A stretch of DNA of 64,000 nt from Dromaius novaehollandiae. Lineage: Eukaryota > Chordata > Aves > Casuariiformes > Dromaiidae. Numbering within the stretch: the stretch's first letter is position 1; the number at the start of each line of letters is the position of its first letter. Below the pieces are notes generated by a model, which did not search any database, had not been told where the DNA came from, and was given only the letters and a program-made list of their open reading frames with translations. The translations under genes were made by a program, and so were the position numbers. The DNA lies in contig NC_088099.1 in the NCBI RefSeq assembly GCF_036370855.1, forward strand, positions 142,245,017 to 142,309,016. Direction: 5' to 3'. Positions 41,381-52,599 of this stretch are shown here, piece by piece.

Positions 41381-41432
41381 CAGAATCACAGAGTAGTTGA
41401 GGTCAGAAGGGACCTGGAAAAGTCTTTTATCG
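41381..41432 (-). mobile_element. CR1 LINE 3'-end scrap
   Basis: CACAGAATCACAGAGTAGTTG followed by AGAAGGGACCTGG is the antisense of the CR1 3' terminus. About 50 bp can be recognised. Confidence 0.75.
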
Positions 41433-43333
41433 TTGCCATGGATCTTGCCCATATGAGTAAGCAAGCTACGCAATACACAGTTTGGTACACAGCATTCGGG
41501 TATGACACTGTTCTGTAACCCCCGGTCTCCACCACCCTACCATGGACTACTAATAGGCTCTTTTTTGTAATCAGTCAGGCCCACTATGCTAAAGTGTCTC
41601 AAATAAATATGAAGTGCAGGCATGGTATAGTCCTGACAGTGTATTCACAAACTCGAAATCCTAACAGTCTTACTTTAGGTATCTAGTCCAACCATTTATC
41701 CCCTTCTGAGTTTCAGAGGAACTATTCCAGTGTGCTACAAAGCTTTCTCTTACTGCTTGCAGAGCAAAAGAGAAAAAGGTATGCTGGGTGGCTAGACAGT
41801 AATACAACAGGAAAAGCAAAAAACTCCGAGACAAATTTTGCACCCTTGCCGCCAAATGAAACAAAAATCTCACCCTTGTGATACTGGTGCTAGTCAAACT
41901 TGCCACCACCTTCTCATCAATGAAAGATCAAGGCACCACCCTGTCCTTCAGGACTCAAGGAAGCACGTCTGACTCATACCAGCACTGAATTTTTCGGGAC
42001 TCAACCAAAAATGCTCAGCTCTTACTCGACATTTAACTTTCCTCTTCTGTCTGCGGTGATAACAGGACAAAGGAACACGTCCTTTTGTCAATATACCTAG
42101 ACAGCTAATCTGCATTGTGCAAGCAAATTCAGAGCACTCCTCACCCTCCTGACATGCTTAACTTTTCTCCCTTTCGCCATGATGATTTTTGTTACTGGTC
42201 CATTCCTTGACAGCAGTACCTGGAATGAAAATGTTCTGCTGCTATCCAGAGCTACCCCACATTAGCAAAAGAGGTCATGACTGGGCCACTCGGAAAGTGC
42301 CTTCATTCAGCACAACCCTCAGTAATGTATGGTGCTCATCTAGCACCCCAGTTCCCAGAGCAGAGGAAGCAGCACACCAATGACCTGTAACACCCATGTC
42401 TATGGAGGAGCAAGGCTTTGTGGAGGGAGAGGGCAGAGCTGGGGCCCAAATGAAAAAAAAAAGGCTTGCTGCTTAGACCTCTGCTTGTCTAAAGCAAAAA
42501 GAGATCCAGTATCTTGATGGCTCTTAGCAACGTCTTTAAAGGGGTGAAAAATCTGAAGTGTGGCCTCTAGCCATGCCCTACAAAGTTCAGCAAAGAGTTG
42601 AACATCAATTTTTTTTTCTTGAATAGCTAGAGATTACTAATTCTGATGAGATTTAATTATCTATATGTCTTTGTGCTGCATATTTATATTAACTCATCGT
42701 GTTTGCTTTGGAGAGGGGATTAGGAAAAGAGAAGGAACCGGACAGCATAGCACTGATATCCCACATAAATTAAGACATTCTGCAGGAAGGTCATATCTCC
42801 CTGCAGCAGTTGCAGCTTGTGTGTTTCAGGTGGAAAATAACTTTTGACACTTGCTACTAGAAAGTTTTAAATAAGTCTCTACTCATTCAGATAACAGAGG
42901 CTCCTGTTAATGGCTGACCTGGGACATGTACATATTATAAAGGACCAGAGTAGAGTTGCTATTTTTATGCAGGCTAGAGAAGGAAGTTGGCTGTGACTGA
43001 AAACCAAGAGCACACTGGATGTTGTGGGTTTCATTTTTAGCTATACATTAAACCTCTAATGCCACTTCAGTCAAACCATTCCTATGTCTTTATGCTTTTA
43101 GCATCTGTTTATTGTGTCATATGAAGGTCACATCCCTGATGTTAGTTCGATAGGTGAAGCACTCAGCATTGGCTTAATTCTGTATCATTTAAGTTACTGG
43201 TAGCTTTAGCACTGTAATTAAGCCAATTTTTGCCATGTCTGCAAACTCCCTCAGGTGAAAAGATCCGAAGCGTTGTTCATCTCTGCCTGTGAGCCCCTAT
43301 GCTTCAAAATCAGGTCCTTTGCACCCACAGCAC

Positions 43334-43339
43334 TTTATT
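43334..43339 (-). terminator. DCSTAMP: Candidate DCSTAMP poly(A) signal
   Basis: TTTATT on the + strand reads AATAAA on the - strand, about 770 nt past the predicted stop. It is the first exact AATAAA I found downstream of that stop, but it is not otherwise supported. Confidence 0.4.
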
Positions 43340-43479
43340 CCATTGTATTCTAGCTCTCGTGAGCACTCCCTCTTTTTTGCTTGCTACTTTACCTCTCTCA
43401 TGACCATCGAAGTTATGGGACAAGCTGCACTAATAATATGGTCTACAGACGTGTAAGTGGGAGATTGAAACTGAGTGAG

Positions 43480-43700
43480 GGTGCCAGGATGGGAGACTAG
43501 GATTAGAAAGTTCTGAGAGACAAATCAGAGAAAGTAAGTGAGGGAGCTAAGGTGAGAGAGATGGAGAGTTCAGCTGGGCTAGAAGACTGAGAGAGCATAG
43601 AGGTCTGGAGAGAAGACTCACAACACCCTTACCATAGGGAAGAGACAGCTACAGAGGCAGGAGCGGGTGTAAGAAGCCAAGGATGGGAAAGAAACAAACT
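43480..43700. repeat. Purine-rich (GA) tract
   Basis: The + strand is strongly enriched for A and G, with many GAGAG, GGGAG and GAAAG words, and lies inside the predicted DCSTAMP 3'UTR. Its transcript would therefore be CU-rich. No unit repeats exactly. Confidence 0.6.
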
Positions 43701-44106
43701 AAAGAGTTTGGGGCAGTTGAGGGTCAAGCCTAATAGAAATGTCTAGAAACACCTAAGCCCACTAGGTCAGGTTTTTGACCTGCCCAAAAGCCAGTGGACT
43801 ACCTCTGCTGTGTCTTCTATCTTCATTCCTGACAAGCACAAAGAAGATATACCTGCTGCTACCATTATGTCCTCTGTTAGCTCAACTGAAAGAGGTTGGT
43901 GCAGTAGTCAAAAAGGCTCCAAGCTGTTTGATTCCTTCCATGCAAAAGAACAGACCATCCATGACCATTTAAAGTGCAAAACAATGCGGACCCCAGCTTA
44001 AAACATAAATGAATATTAGTGCAACAGGTTCTCCTCTCTGGTGAAGAGCATGCTATCTCCTGCTGCTTCCTGATAAATACCAGCTTTTCCAAAATACTGC
44101 AGACCA

Positions 44107-44163
44107 TTAGCCTTTGATCCTACTTTTACATTTTAAAATTGAAATACCATCAGAAAATACTTT
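44107..44163 (-). CDS. DCSTAMP: DCSTAMP last coding exon (18 codons)
   Basis: After the acceptor TTTCATCCATCTTTCTAG the frame reads KVFSDGISILKCKSRIKG then TAA. It aligns with the start of the human tail, which as I recall follows a threonine at the same place with K-I-H-F...VLK..RKK. The total of 468 aa fits the human length of 470. Too short to detect as an ORF alone. Confidence 0.65.
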   Translation of the reverse strand, partial: KVFSDGISILKCKSRIKG

Positions 44164-47100
44164 CTAGAAAGATGGATGAAATACATAGGGCCTTGTGGAG
44201 CCAGAGAATCTCAACCTTATCCAAAGATTCACTTGGTCTCTTTCACGCTGTGTTGTCATTTAGCACACTCCTCTCTTTCTTCCTCACTGCCACTCTTGCC
44301 TTGAGTATTGGAAACCAAAAGTTAACCTAAAAAGACAGAAAGATGATGCTAAGATCATAGCGTTACTGAGTTACAGACCACCCAGACACTAACATCCCAC
44401 ATAGTCAGGATTGAAAGCTACTTTTTATAAAAACTCATGTATGTGTCTGTAGTTATCTGTTCAGATTTACCATTTTACCGTGTTTATATTTCCATTAGTA
44501 CATATACATACCATATATATATATATATATATACACAGATTTATGGCAAGTGTTACCAAAAAGTTCTGTTACCTAATGCTATTTGCCCTCCGACTATGCT
44601 TTTAAAGCAGAAATATATGATCTTCCATTTTGCTAAACAGCAATTGAATAGCTCTCTTAACATTAAGAGACTGCTCAGAAATACCTAACATTTGCTGTCT
44701 AGATTGCAAGAATACTTTTCGTGCTGGAAGTTCTTTTTATACATTCATGAAAACCAAGCTTCTCCTCTGGAGACCTGCAGGTCTGAGGAGTATTTTCTTG
44801 CCAGCATGTAGTCATTTGGGTCATTTGGCTGTACTCATGTTCTGTGAGATGCATGTGTGTTGAGGGGCAGAGCAACATGGTTACAACAGGCAACTCACTC
44901 CAGGCCCACTTCAGGAAAGCATTTAAGTATTCCCCATTTGGGAAAGTTTACTAACACATAATTGAACTTAAAAAATGTTTAAATATTTTCTGAGTCTGAA
45001 TGTGGCTACTACCCTGAGAGAAGGAGATTTGTTTTTCCGTACTGCTGATGGCTTACCGTTCTAGCAAATGCAATCTTCTTCACAGTTTTCTGTTGTAGCT
45101 TTGCTCTTTTCCTGAGTAATTTTGCATGCAGATAATATATCCGTTTCATCTCAGTGTCAGGATAAAATGAAGCTGACACAAGTATTTTAAGTTGGGTGAG
45201 GACACCAGAGAATAATCCCAAAACTGTTAAGAAGACGACGATAATTCCAAGTGGGATCCATGTCGCGGACAGATAGAGTTCTGGCTTAGGGATGCAGTCA
45301 TGCTTAAACAGAGAGATCTTGAAAAGGTCATTCTTTACAGTAAGTGCTCTATTACCAATGATAAAGTTGTTCTCATTTCTCTGCACAAGAAAAGGGGAAA
45401 GAGAGAGTTGATTGTAGTACTGATTGCCCCCTTTTTAACTATTTTTCCCATTTGATATTCAGTTTTACAAAGGACTATAAATCATCTAGTCCATCTACAT
45501 TTTGTCCATCCTACAAAGGACTACTCACAACAATATATTTATTAACTGTCTTTAAAATGTGTCAGATTGCGTTTTCACCATTTCTATAGGGAGACTGTCC
45601 CACAGCTTAGACTGTTAGAAACTTAGCTGCTTGGTGGCTCTGACACACAAACACTTAGCTAATCTGGCTGTGGTGGTGTCATAGACTCCCACTCCCCTGA
45701 ATCTGCCCATATCTTCTGTTAGAGGGTCCTCCCTTCGGAATAAAACCATGGAGCAGAATGTGTCAGTCCCTTAATTTGTAGCTCAGTACGTACTCAACAG
45801 TGCTTCCACACTTCCACCTAGGCCAGTGCTCTGACCACAAGGTTATTGCGCAAAACAAAGTCACCTCTCCTCCTCTAAAAGGTGCCTGATCTCAGAAGAG
45901 CTGATGTCTTGCACTGTTTGTGGACGGAGATGCTGAATGACAGGAACTAAATGAGATATGCTGCTGGGGACAGTATTTCCTACTGGCAAGAAACTTTCTG
46001 CTCAGCATGTAGGAACACTGAATCATCCAGCTCTCTTTTCTTTTCTTCTCATCCCCTCTTGTCCAGGGGATATATGGCTCTTCTCTGTGGCTCTTCAACC
46101 ACGCTACAGAGATCAGGTACTTCTGTTAAGCACTCATTAGATAAGTCAGGTGCCCAAAATAAGCCATTCATTTTCAGCCTGTTCTCCCTTTTCTTAACAT
46201 TTCCTGTTATCCCTTTTCTTAACATTATCCTGTTCCAATCTACCTCAGTCTGTTGTTACTATATACTGAACTGATATAGAAACAAGGAAAACTTGCATTA
46301 GGAACTCTATGAAACACAGATACAAAAATGCATGCAGACCTTAACTGTTCATGCCAAGAATAAACACCTCAGGAGGTTGCTGAGTGTGTTCTGCTTTCAG
46401 TCGCTTTCTCTGAGATCAGCAACCCTGAGGTTTGTTATGACAAAACCATTAAGATTAAATTTTACATTTTTATGTGATTAGCCTTCAGTGGGGAACTAGA
46501 AGCAATCTGATACTTGCCAAATTTTCTCTTTTGGGAGAGAGTCTATCAGCTCTCCAAAGGATTGAATACTGCACATAAACAGAACAAATCTAAAGTGTGG
46601 AGGCCATGAATCAGACAGGCAGGGTCAAGCTCAGATTAGTGAATGGTGAGACTAAGCTCCTTCCTTGCACTGACTTGGCTTTCACCCCATGCAGATCATG
46701 AGGGGCTGTCCTCAAGGTGAGAAGGGCAGGAACACATGCAAAATGGCATACTGAATCACACAGAGGATGGTTGAGGTTGGAAGGGACCTCTGGAGATTAT
46801 CTAGTCCAACCTCCCCCCCCAGCTCAAACAGCAGGGAGTGGGTTGAGCAGGTTGTTCAGGATCGTGTCCAGTCAGCTTTTGAATATCTCCAAGGTCAGAG
46901 ACTCCACAACCTCTCTGGGAAAACTGTTCCAGTGTTTAAGCACGCTCACAGTAGAAAAGTTTTTTTCTAATGTTTAGGTGGAATTTCTTGTATTTCAGTT
47001 TGTGCCCTTTCCCTCTTTTCCTGTCACTAGGCACCACTGAGAAGAGCTTGGCTCCATCTCCTTCACTTCCTGCCTTGAGAAATTTACATGCATTGATAAG

Positions 47101-50100
47101 ATCTCCCAAGCCTCCTCTTCCCCAGGCTGAACAGTCCCAGCTCTGTCAGCCTTTCCTCATAAGACAGATGCTTCTGTCCCTTAATGATCTTTGTGGCCCT
47201 TTGTCGGAATTGCTCCAGCATGTCCATGTCTCTCTTGTGCTGGGGAACCCAGTACTGGACCCAGCACTGCAGACGTGTCTCACCAGGGCTGAGTAGAGAT
47301 CCCGGGTGCCTGTTGCTCTTGCTTGATTTCCTGTTTGTTGAGATGGACCATTCTTGAGCTTAGAGGAAGTGGTCCTTGAAAATCAACCAGTTCTCTTGGA
47401 CTTGTCATCTCTTGAGGACTGTGTCCCTGGGGATCAGGACCGTTCGTGGTCCCATGGATGTTTTGGTGATGCTAGAGCACAGCTGCTGTTCAGCAGGAAG
47501 GTTTTTATGAGATGCCCAAGATGTGGGAAGGCAGGCACTCTGGAGTAAGAGCAAACGTGAGGAGTAAAGCCCCCTTTAGCATGTGTGGCAATCTGCCACT
47601 GCAACATATCTCACATTATATTGAACAGATGATGACAGCCTGTCTGCTTTTGCACAGGAATCTGACCTCTCCAGGATGATTCTGGCTTGCTACACATGCA
47701 CAAATCACACAGGTACAGCAGTTTCAACAGCTTTTTTAAAGAAAGTTTGGGTAATAGTCTGCACTTGGCAGCCCGCATCCTTTAGGTGAAAATGAGTTTT
47801 CCATTGACATGAATTGGTAACTTTTGGCTTATGTCTACCATACAGATCCTGAATTTCTCCATTTGTTAAGAAAGAACTGGTCAATAATTTAATTTTTATC
47901 CTATGGAAATGTTTGATATTTTGATATATCATGCAAAAATATCATCATCTGAGGAATAATAGAATTTGACTTGTGGCCTGACTTTTCATTTTAACTCATT
48001 TCAGTACAAGGTTGCACTTGCCTGAGGTGCCCCCATGTCTCAAGCACGCTGTGCCCTAAGGCTTCCTTTTCCCTCATGGCTCAGTCCCAAGCAGATGAAC
48101 TTCCCATGACACACCGGGACCACCAGGCTGCCACAGGACTGTCTAAGCTAAACCTGCAACAGCCTAACAGTGTGTCATTGGAAGTGTGGTCTGGCTGAGG
48201 AGATCAGCTCAGAGGGACAATATGCCACAGGCAGAAGTCAGAATGGAAATCTCTTTGTCAAAGATTGTATGTCTTGTTCTGTTTACTTGTAATTTTGAGC
48301 AAAACACTTACTGTATTGCTCACCTTAAGAATCTTACTCTCTGAAGTCTCTTTTGTCAAAATGAGCTTTGGGGGGATGGTGAGAAAAGGGAATGAATCCT
48401 CAGTATGATCAGCTCTAAGAAGAAGTAATAGAAAACATTGAGTAAGGAAGCACTGACAGAGGAAAGAGCTTGTATCACATTGCACTAATAGTCAAACATC
48501 CCCTTGAAATGCTTTTATCTTGAAAGTATCAAAGGGTTATATGCTTTGGGGAAATGTTTTAAGCCTGTTCCTGCAAGCTATCAAATTGCACAGCTTTCCT
48601 GTGCCTGTGCAGCATCACACAGCAATGGTGAAGCTGGCATCAAATGTGCATAGGGATGTCTCCCTTGCCCCCTGCTCCAGCAGCTGCTTATGGATTTTCA
48701 CCTAAATGATAATTCAGAAATCGTCCTTGGACTAGGGGCTAGAAGTTGGGAGGCCTCATTCCCAAGGGGATATCCTATCATTAGGCTATATTGTCTTTAC
48801 ACTCTTCCTTCCAGATTCTTTACTCTTGCACTCCTGGCTTCAGCATGGCCTAGCTGGAAGATGAGGAGAGGAGAATAATTCACCTACAGGGAGCAGTAAC
48901 CTCTCCAGACAGTGAAGCTCAGAGCCAGGGCTCTTGGTTACTCAAGGTATTTATGCAAGAATTGTACTTCCACTCACATCCTTTGCTACACTCAAGAGAG
49001 GGCTGGTCTTTTCATATCCTGAGGGGATGCTTGCACTCTGCATGGGCCTGAAAACCTGCCCGTTCAATGAGACAATTGCTTCAACAATGTCCTAATAGCT
49101 CAGGGACAGTGTTCTTGTAGAGGTATTGAAATTTTCAGTAAAGTCAAGAAAGAGAAAGGAGAGCCCTGGTTTAGCTCTCAATGATTCCCCAAAGACCTTT
49201 ACGTGCCTTGCTCTCTCCTATGACCATAGAGGGAGCCCCACCGCCTGCTGTTGTCCTTCTAAATCACCTTGCCAGACCCAGGTGTCTTCATCTTTGGATG
49301 TTACAAGGCCTGAGTAAGGTGCCTGAGTGACTAGCAGACTATGACCACAGTGGCCTACATTTTCACTAGGAAATGTTAAATGTCTAATGTTCTGCTGCTG
49401 CTCCTGTCCAGAAATTCAGTGATCTTGGCTGAGCAGGTGAGCTCAGCATATAGCTCCTGACTAAGCATGTTTGGGGTTCACAAAGTACACATCTTAGCAG
49501 CAGGGTTGTTTGGGGAAGTGTAGCCAAGTGGATATGCTCCAAGGATACTTAACATATGGGGAACAATACAAAACACCCTATGCTTGCATAGGAGCCAGAA
49601 CAACCTTGCTGTTGGTTGTGCTGGCCCCTGTCTTTTATATAATAGTCTACTTGGTACAGTATGCTGAAAGTGGGAAATCTGATTTCTACTGTGGGAATAA
49701 TGCTCTTAGAGGTGGAACAAACCACACTAAAATTACAAATGGCCCACAGTAACAAAGAAAGCAAGAAATCTTGTACATTATGAAAAAAATCAAGCAGAAA
49801 GATGAAAAATCAAGTATAAAGATGAAATATAAAGATGAATTAAGAATCAGATCTGTAACTGAGAAAGACAAGTTTCTTCTTAAGTGTAGTATTACCTTTC
49901 CTGAAAAAAAGCCAGGGTATCCATCTTCATGCTTTTGTACTAATTCCTTTTTGAAATATTTTGTGATGACAGTATGTTCTCTAAGACATCTTCTTTCAAC
50001 AATGGCACAAATGCAAGAACTACTAACAAAGCCATAAATAAGCTACAAGTAACCTGTTGCCAAGCAGTTTTTGAAGACTCAGATTATACCATGGTAAAGA

Positions 50101-52050
50101 CCATGATTTATGAAAGGGAACCCTTTTGTGTGAATTCTCTGTAGAGACTGCAGGTTTTTTTATAGATGGATTTAGCCATGCTGGAGAGCCCTACTTTGGG
50201 CTTTTCCAAATTGCAGGCAGGACTCTCCTTTATTAGAAATGCTTGAGAAAACTGTTTAAGTAAAACAAGTGGTCTTTTCACTCAAGATGAAACTGAAGTT
50301 CTAATCCCAATATACAAGCAGTTTTTCACCATGAGGGTGGCTAAGCACTGGAACAGATTACCCAGCAATGCTGTGGGATCTCCAGCCTTGGTAGTATTTA
50401 AAATTTGACCAGACCAGACCCTGAGCAACCTGATCTAACTTTGACATTAGCCCTGTTCTGTGCAGGGGTTGGTCTAGATAACCTCCAGAGGTCCTTTCCA
50501 ACCTAAATTATTTGATGATTCTATGCCAGTGCTGTTCCTACTGGAAGAACCTTCAGGTTTTGGCAATATACTATTATTTGGTGTGCATACAGCTATGTTT
50601 TTTTAAATAATGAGCTCTTCACTTTACTCAGCTGAAGAAAGATGGGCATCTCTTACATTAGTTTCACAGTTGTATTATAACTATAAAAATGGTGCTTTAC
50701 AAACATTGTTGCCATGAGATTCCATGTTTAAGCTTCTGATCTTCTCCACATATATAAATGAGAGGATGAAACTCCTTCTTCCCATATTTATTACTCTTGA
50801 GAAATATGATGACACTTTTTGGAAAGATCAGGGAATTGTCTTGTTCCATCCAACATATGTATCTGATAAAGGTAATGACTCTGTTTGACACAAATGTATG
50901 AATTATAGTGCCATGAAAGAACAGACGGCTGCAGGAGCAGACACTCCTGCAGCTGTCGAAGAGGAAAGGAAATTCTTCTACACTAAACTAAACTAAGAAA
51001 TATAAAGTATTGACAAGTACTTACTTGCTGAAAGAGACTGAGTCCAATCTCTAGATCTGGCAGTTCTTGGAGATGCTTATTCACAGAAATAATTAACCAA
51101 TAAAGCAAGTAATCTATTGCTGCAAATAGGAGCCAGATGCAAAGATGAATAATTACAGGGAGAAGAAAATGCTGCATGTTTTTTCCATCTTTCCATATGA
51201 GGCAGAAAGATGGGATTGTCGCATAATCTTTTCTTTCATTTCTGTTAAGTGGCAGAATGCAGGGTTTTTGTTGCTGCCTTTGATGTTCATCAAATGCAAC
51301 AAACTGTTTTGTGATATAAGTATTTTTAAACTTTGCACTGTGAGACCCCACAAATTTTTTGATAAAGAGACCTGTACCTAAAGAAACTAGAAGAATCCCC
51401 ATCATAGGCAATACTCTCTGTCCTATATAGGGCAGTACAGTCAGTATAAAAGATATCTGGTTAGCAACTTTCTGGATTTCTTGTTTTGTGTTATTTAGCT
51501 CTTGTTTCAATGTGTCATCTGAAATTGAGTAAGATGGTGTGAATTCATGACTTAATGACACTATGTCTTTAGATAGTTCAGTGGAAAACTTGGCCTTCTG
51601 GTAAATCCATTTTATTGCCTCAACGTAATGTTTTATGAAGGCAAATTGCTCAACCTCTAAATGACAGGTTATACTATCTGCCAGAATCTTCAGGTTGTGA
51701 AAAATACTTTGGATGTTGCCAGCTACCACAACACCTGTACCAGCAGTAATAAGAGCGTTTCTGCCTTCTCGCAGTCCGCAGGAAAGAATGAACAGAATGC
51801 TAAAACAGCGCAGGTGCTTGAAATAACAGAGTGCAACAGTAAGCGCGATCCAGATGAATCCGGAAATCAGTAAGGCATCCAAAGGCCGGTGTGCTAGGGA
51901 GAAATTTATGCCAAGAAAGACGAGAACACTGGAGAGGAAGCCAACTGTAGAGCAAACTGCAAAAAGCTGCATCAGATACTTCCAGCCAGGCTTCCTTTCT
52001 GATATAAAAATTCCCCAGGCAATCTGGGCTATTGAGACAAATGTTCGCAT
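44107..52050 (-). CDS. DCSTAMP: Dendritic cell-specific transmembrane protein (three coding exons, about 468 aa)
   Basis: Multi-pass membrane protein needed for fusion of osteoclast precursors and macrophages into giant cells; also reported in dendritic cells. Coding exons on the - strand: 52050-51025, 45380-45057 and 44163-44107, all phase 0, giving 342 + 108 + 18 = 468 aa (human 470). Hydrophobic segments at about 25-49, 57-78, 83-112, 203-230, 294-323 and 381-405 fit the family. Diagnostic motifs are CGLREGRNALITAGTG (91-106), YITKQFVAFDE (245-255), QKPCILPLNRNER (261-273), HLCIWLLFAAIDYLLY (302-317) and LKILVSASFYP. There is an N-glycosylation sequon at N186. The start ATG lies 26 nt after a strong acceptor, so upstream leader exon(s) are implied. 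It is convergent with DPYS, as in human. DCST1/DCST2 or OCSTAMP are less likely, given motif match and synteny. Confidence 0.93.
44164..45056 (-). other. DCSTAMP: DCSTAMP intron before the last coding exon
   Basis: About 0.9 kb, GTAAGC...CATCTTTCTAG. Contains a (TA)n microsatellite at 44513-44533. Confidence 0.65.
44513..44533. repeat. (TA)n microsatellite
   Basis: About ten TA units inside the last DCSTAMP intron. Confidence 0.9.
45057..45380 (-). CDS. DCSTAMP: DCSTAMP coding exon 2
   Basis: Residues 343-450, from RNENNFIIGNRAL to VKKIAFART. It includes HDCIPKPELYLSATW, the last membrane segment, and LKILVSASFYP then YYLHAKLLRKRAK. Acceptor CTTGTGCAG|AGA, donor ACG|GTAAGC, phase 0. If the donor is skipped the frame continues 15 codons to TAG at 45009. 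Confidence 0.9.
45460..45900 (-). mobile_element. Ancient CR1-like retroposon tail (probable)
   Basis: The start GGACTATAAATCATCTAGTCCATC resembles the antisense CR1 end (gatcatctagtcca). Further on, 'tttctatagggagactgtcccacagcttag' recalls the matching part of older CR1 tails. Divergence is much greater than in the other copies here. Confidence 0.4.
46178..46226. repeat. 24-bp tandem duplication
   Basis: CCTGTTCTCCCTTTTCTTAA(CATT) at 46178-46201 is repeated with one change (TTCTCC to TTATCC) at 46203-46226. Confidence 0.85.
46752..47560 (-). mobile_element. CR1 LINE, antisense, internally deleted
   Basis: From 46757 the antisense 3'UTR is nearly complete (GGTTGAGGTTGGAAGGGACC, TTTGAATATCTCCAAGG, CTCACCAGGGCTGAGTAGAG). 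Near 47300-47325 it switches to the antisense of the linker between the endonuclease and reverse transcriptase domains (TTGAAAATCAACCAGTTCTC). The RT core expected between them is absent. Non-autonomous and frame-broken. Confidence 0.8.
49782..49838. repeat. Short imperfect tandem repeat (AAATCAAG..AAAGATG)
   Basis: Two 20-bp units of the AAAAATCAAGYANAAAGATG type followed by a shortened third unit. Confidence 0.7.
50318..50528 (+). mobile_element. CR1 LINE 3' end with terminal repeat
   Basis: Sense CR1 tail: GAGGGTGGCTAAGCACTGGA, GGGGTTGGTCTAGATAACCT, GAGGTCCTTTCCAACCTAAA. It ends TTTGATGATTCTATG, which is the CR1-type 3' octamer end, so the 3' terminus is intact. It is antisense to DCSTAMP transcription, within its intron. 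Confidence 0.92.
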
Positions 52051-52076
52051 TTTCTTCTGATTATTGTTGACTCAAA
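51025..52076 (-). CDS. DCSTAMP: DCSTAMP exon with start codon (first coding exon)
   Basis: Follows a T-rich acceptor (TTCTTTTTAG|TTTGAG). It has 26 nt of leader, the ATG at 52050 with A at -3, and residues 1-342 up to LSLFQQ, then the perfect donor CAA|GTAAGT. It encodes five of the predicted membrane segments and most of the DC-STAMP domain. An uninterrupted exon of about 1 kb is the family pattern. Confidence 0.93.
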
Positions 52077-52470
52077 CTAAAAAGAAAGGAAAAAAAATTC
52101 TATTAGTTGCAGGGTCACGCTATTGACAATAATATGATTTTAATTGACTGATCAAATCTTTTTCACACTGCAAAAAACATCAGAGTCTTACTCTGACTGA
52201 ACTGCCCCTTGTGAGGCTCAAATAGACCATGGAACTGAGAGAGAAAAGAAAACTGGAAATTCCTCCAATTTAGAAAACACATGAATGTGGGGGAAAAAAC
52301 ACAGGTTTGCTTGGTCACTTAGTCTCAAATGTCACATTTATAAACACTGAAGAGATGGTTCTGAAATGCATTTTGTCCTTTTTTTTCCCCTTCAAAATAT
52401 TTGCATCATTTTACTTTCTGTATGTTTTGATTTCTCATTTGGTATACATCCGTAACTGTACATAAATGAA

Positions 52471-52499
52471 TATATAAATATATATATATGTGTGTATGT

Positions 52500-52524
<25 letters not shown>
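52471..52524. repeat. Compound (TA)n(TG)n(CA)12 microsatellite
   Basis: TATA-rich repeat, then TGTGTATGTA, then 12 exact CA units. Lies about 400 bp upstream of the DCSTAMP start-codon exon. Confidence 0.92.
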
Positions 52525-52530
<6 letters not shown>

Positions 52531-52599
52531 TATGGGAAGAGAAGGCGAGGGCAGTAAGCCTAGCCTACCACTCAGTGCTTCCCCTGGGATGGTAGCTTT

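Larger units (their letters stand above)
36426..43315. other. Intergenic gap between convergent DPYS and DCSTAMP
   Basis: About 6.9 kb with no gene recognised. It contains a 20-bp poly-A run (37362-37381), an exact 18-bp tandem duplication (40978-41016) and one CR1 scrap (41381-41432). Small open frames such as the - strand one at 36603-36836 have no recognisable family or splice context. Confidence 0.65.
43315..44106 (-). other. DCSTAMP: Predicted DCSTAMP 3'UTR
   Basis: From the stop to just past the AATAAA at 43339-43334; includes the purine-rich tract. The extent depends entirely on that poly(A) signal being used. Confidence 0.4.
45381..51024 (-). other. DCSTAMP: DCSTAMP intron between coding exons 1 and 2
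   Basis: About 5.6 kb. It contains a sense CR1 3' end (50318-50528), an antisense CR1 (46752-47560), an older CR1-like tail (45460-45900) and two short tandem duplications. Confidence 0.8.

Noticed and set aside
43877..44096. Alternative last DCSTAMP exon after the CTGCAG at 44097-44102, with a frame containing ILEKLVFIRKQQE
   Set aside because: That frame would need a phase that the 45057 donor does not supply, and its polypyrimidine tract is poor. The acceptor at 44164 is stronger and gives a better tail and total length.
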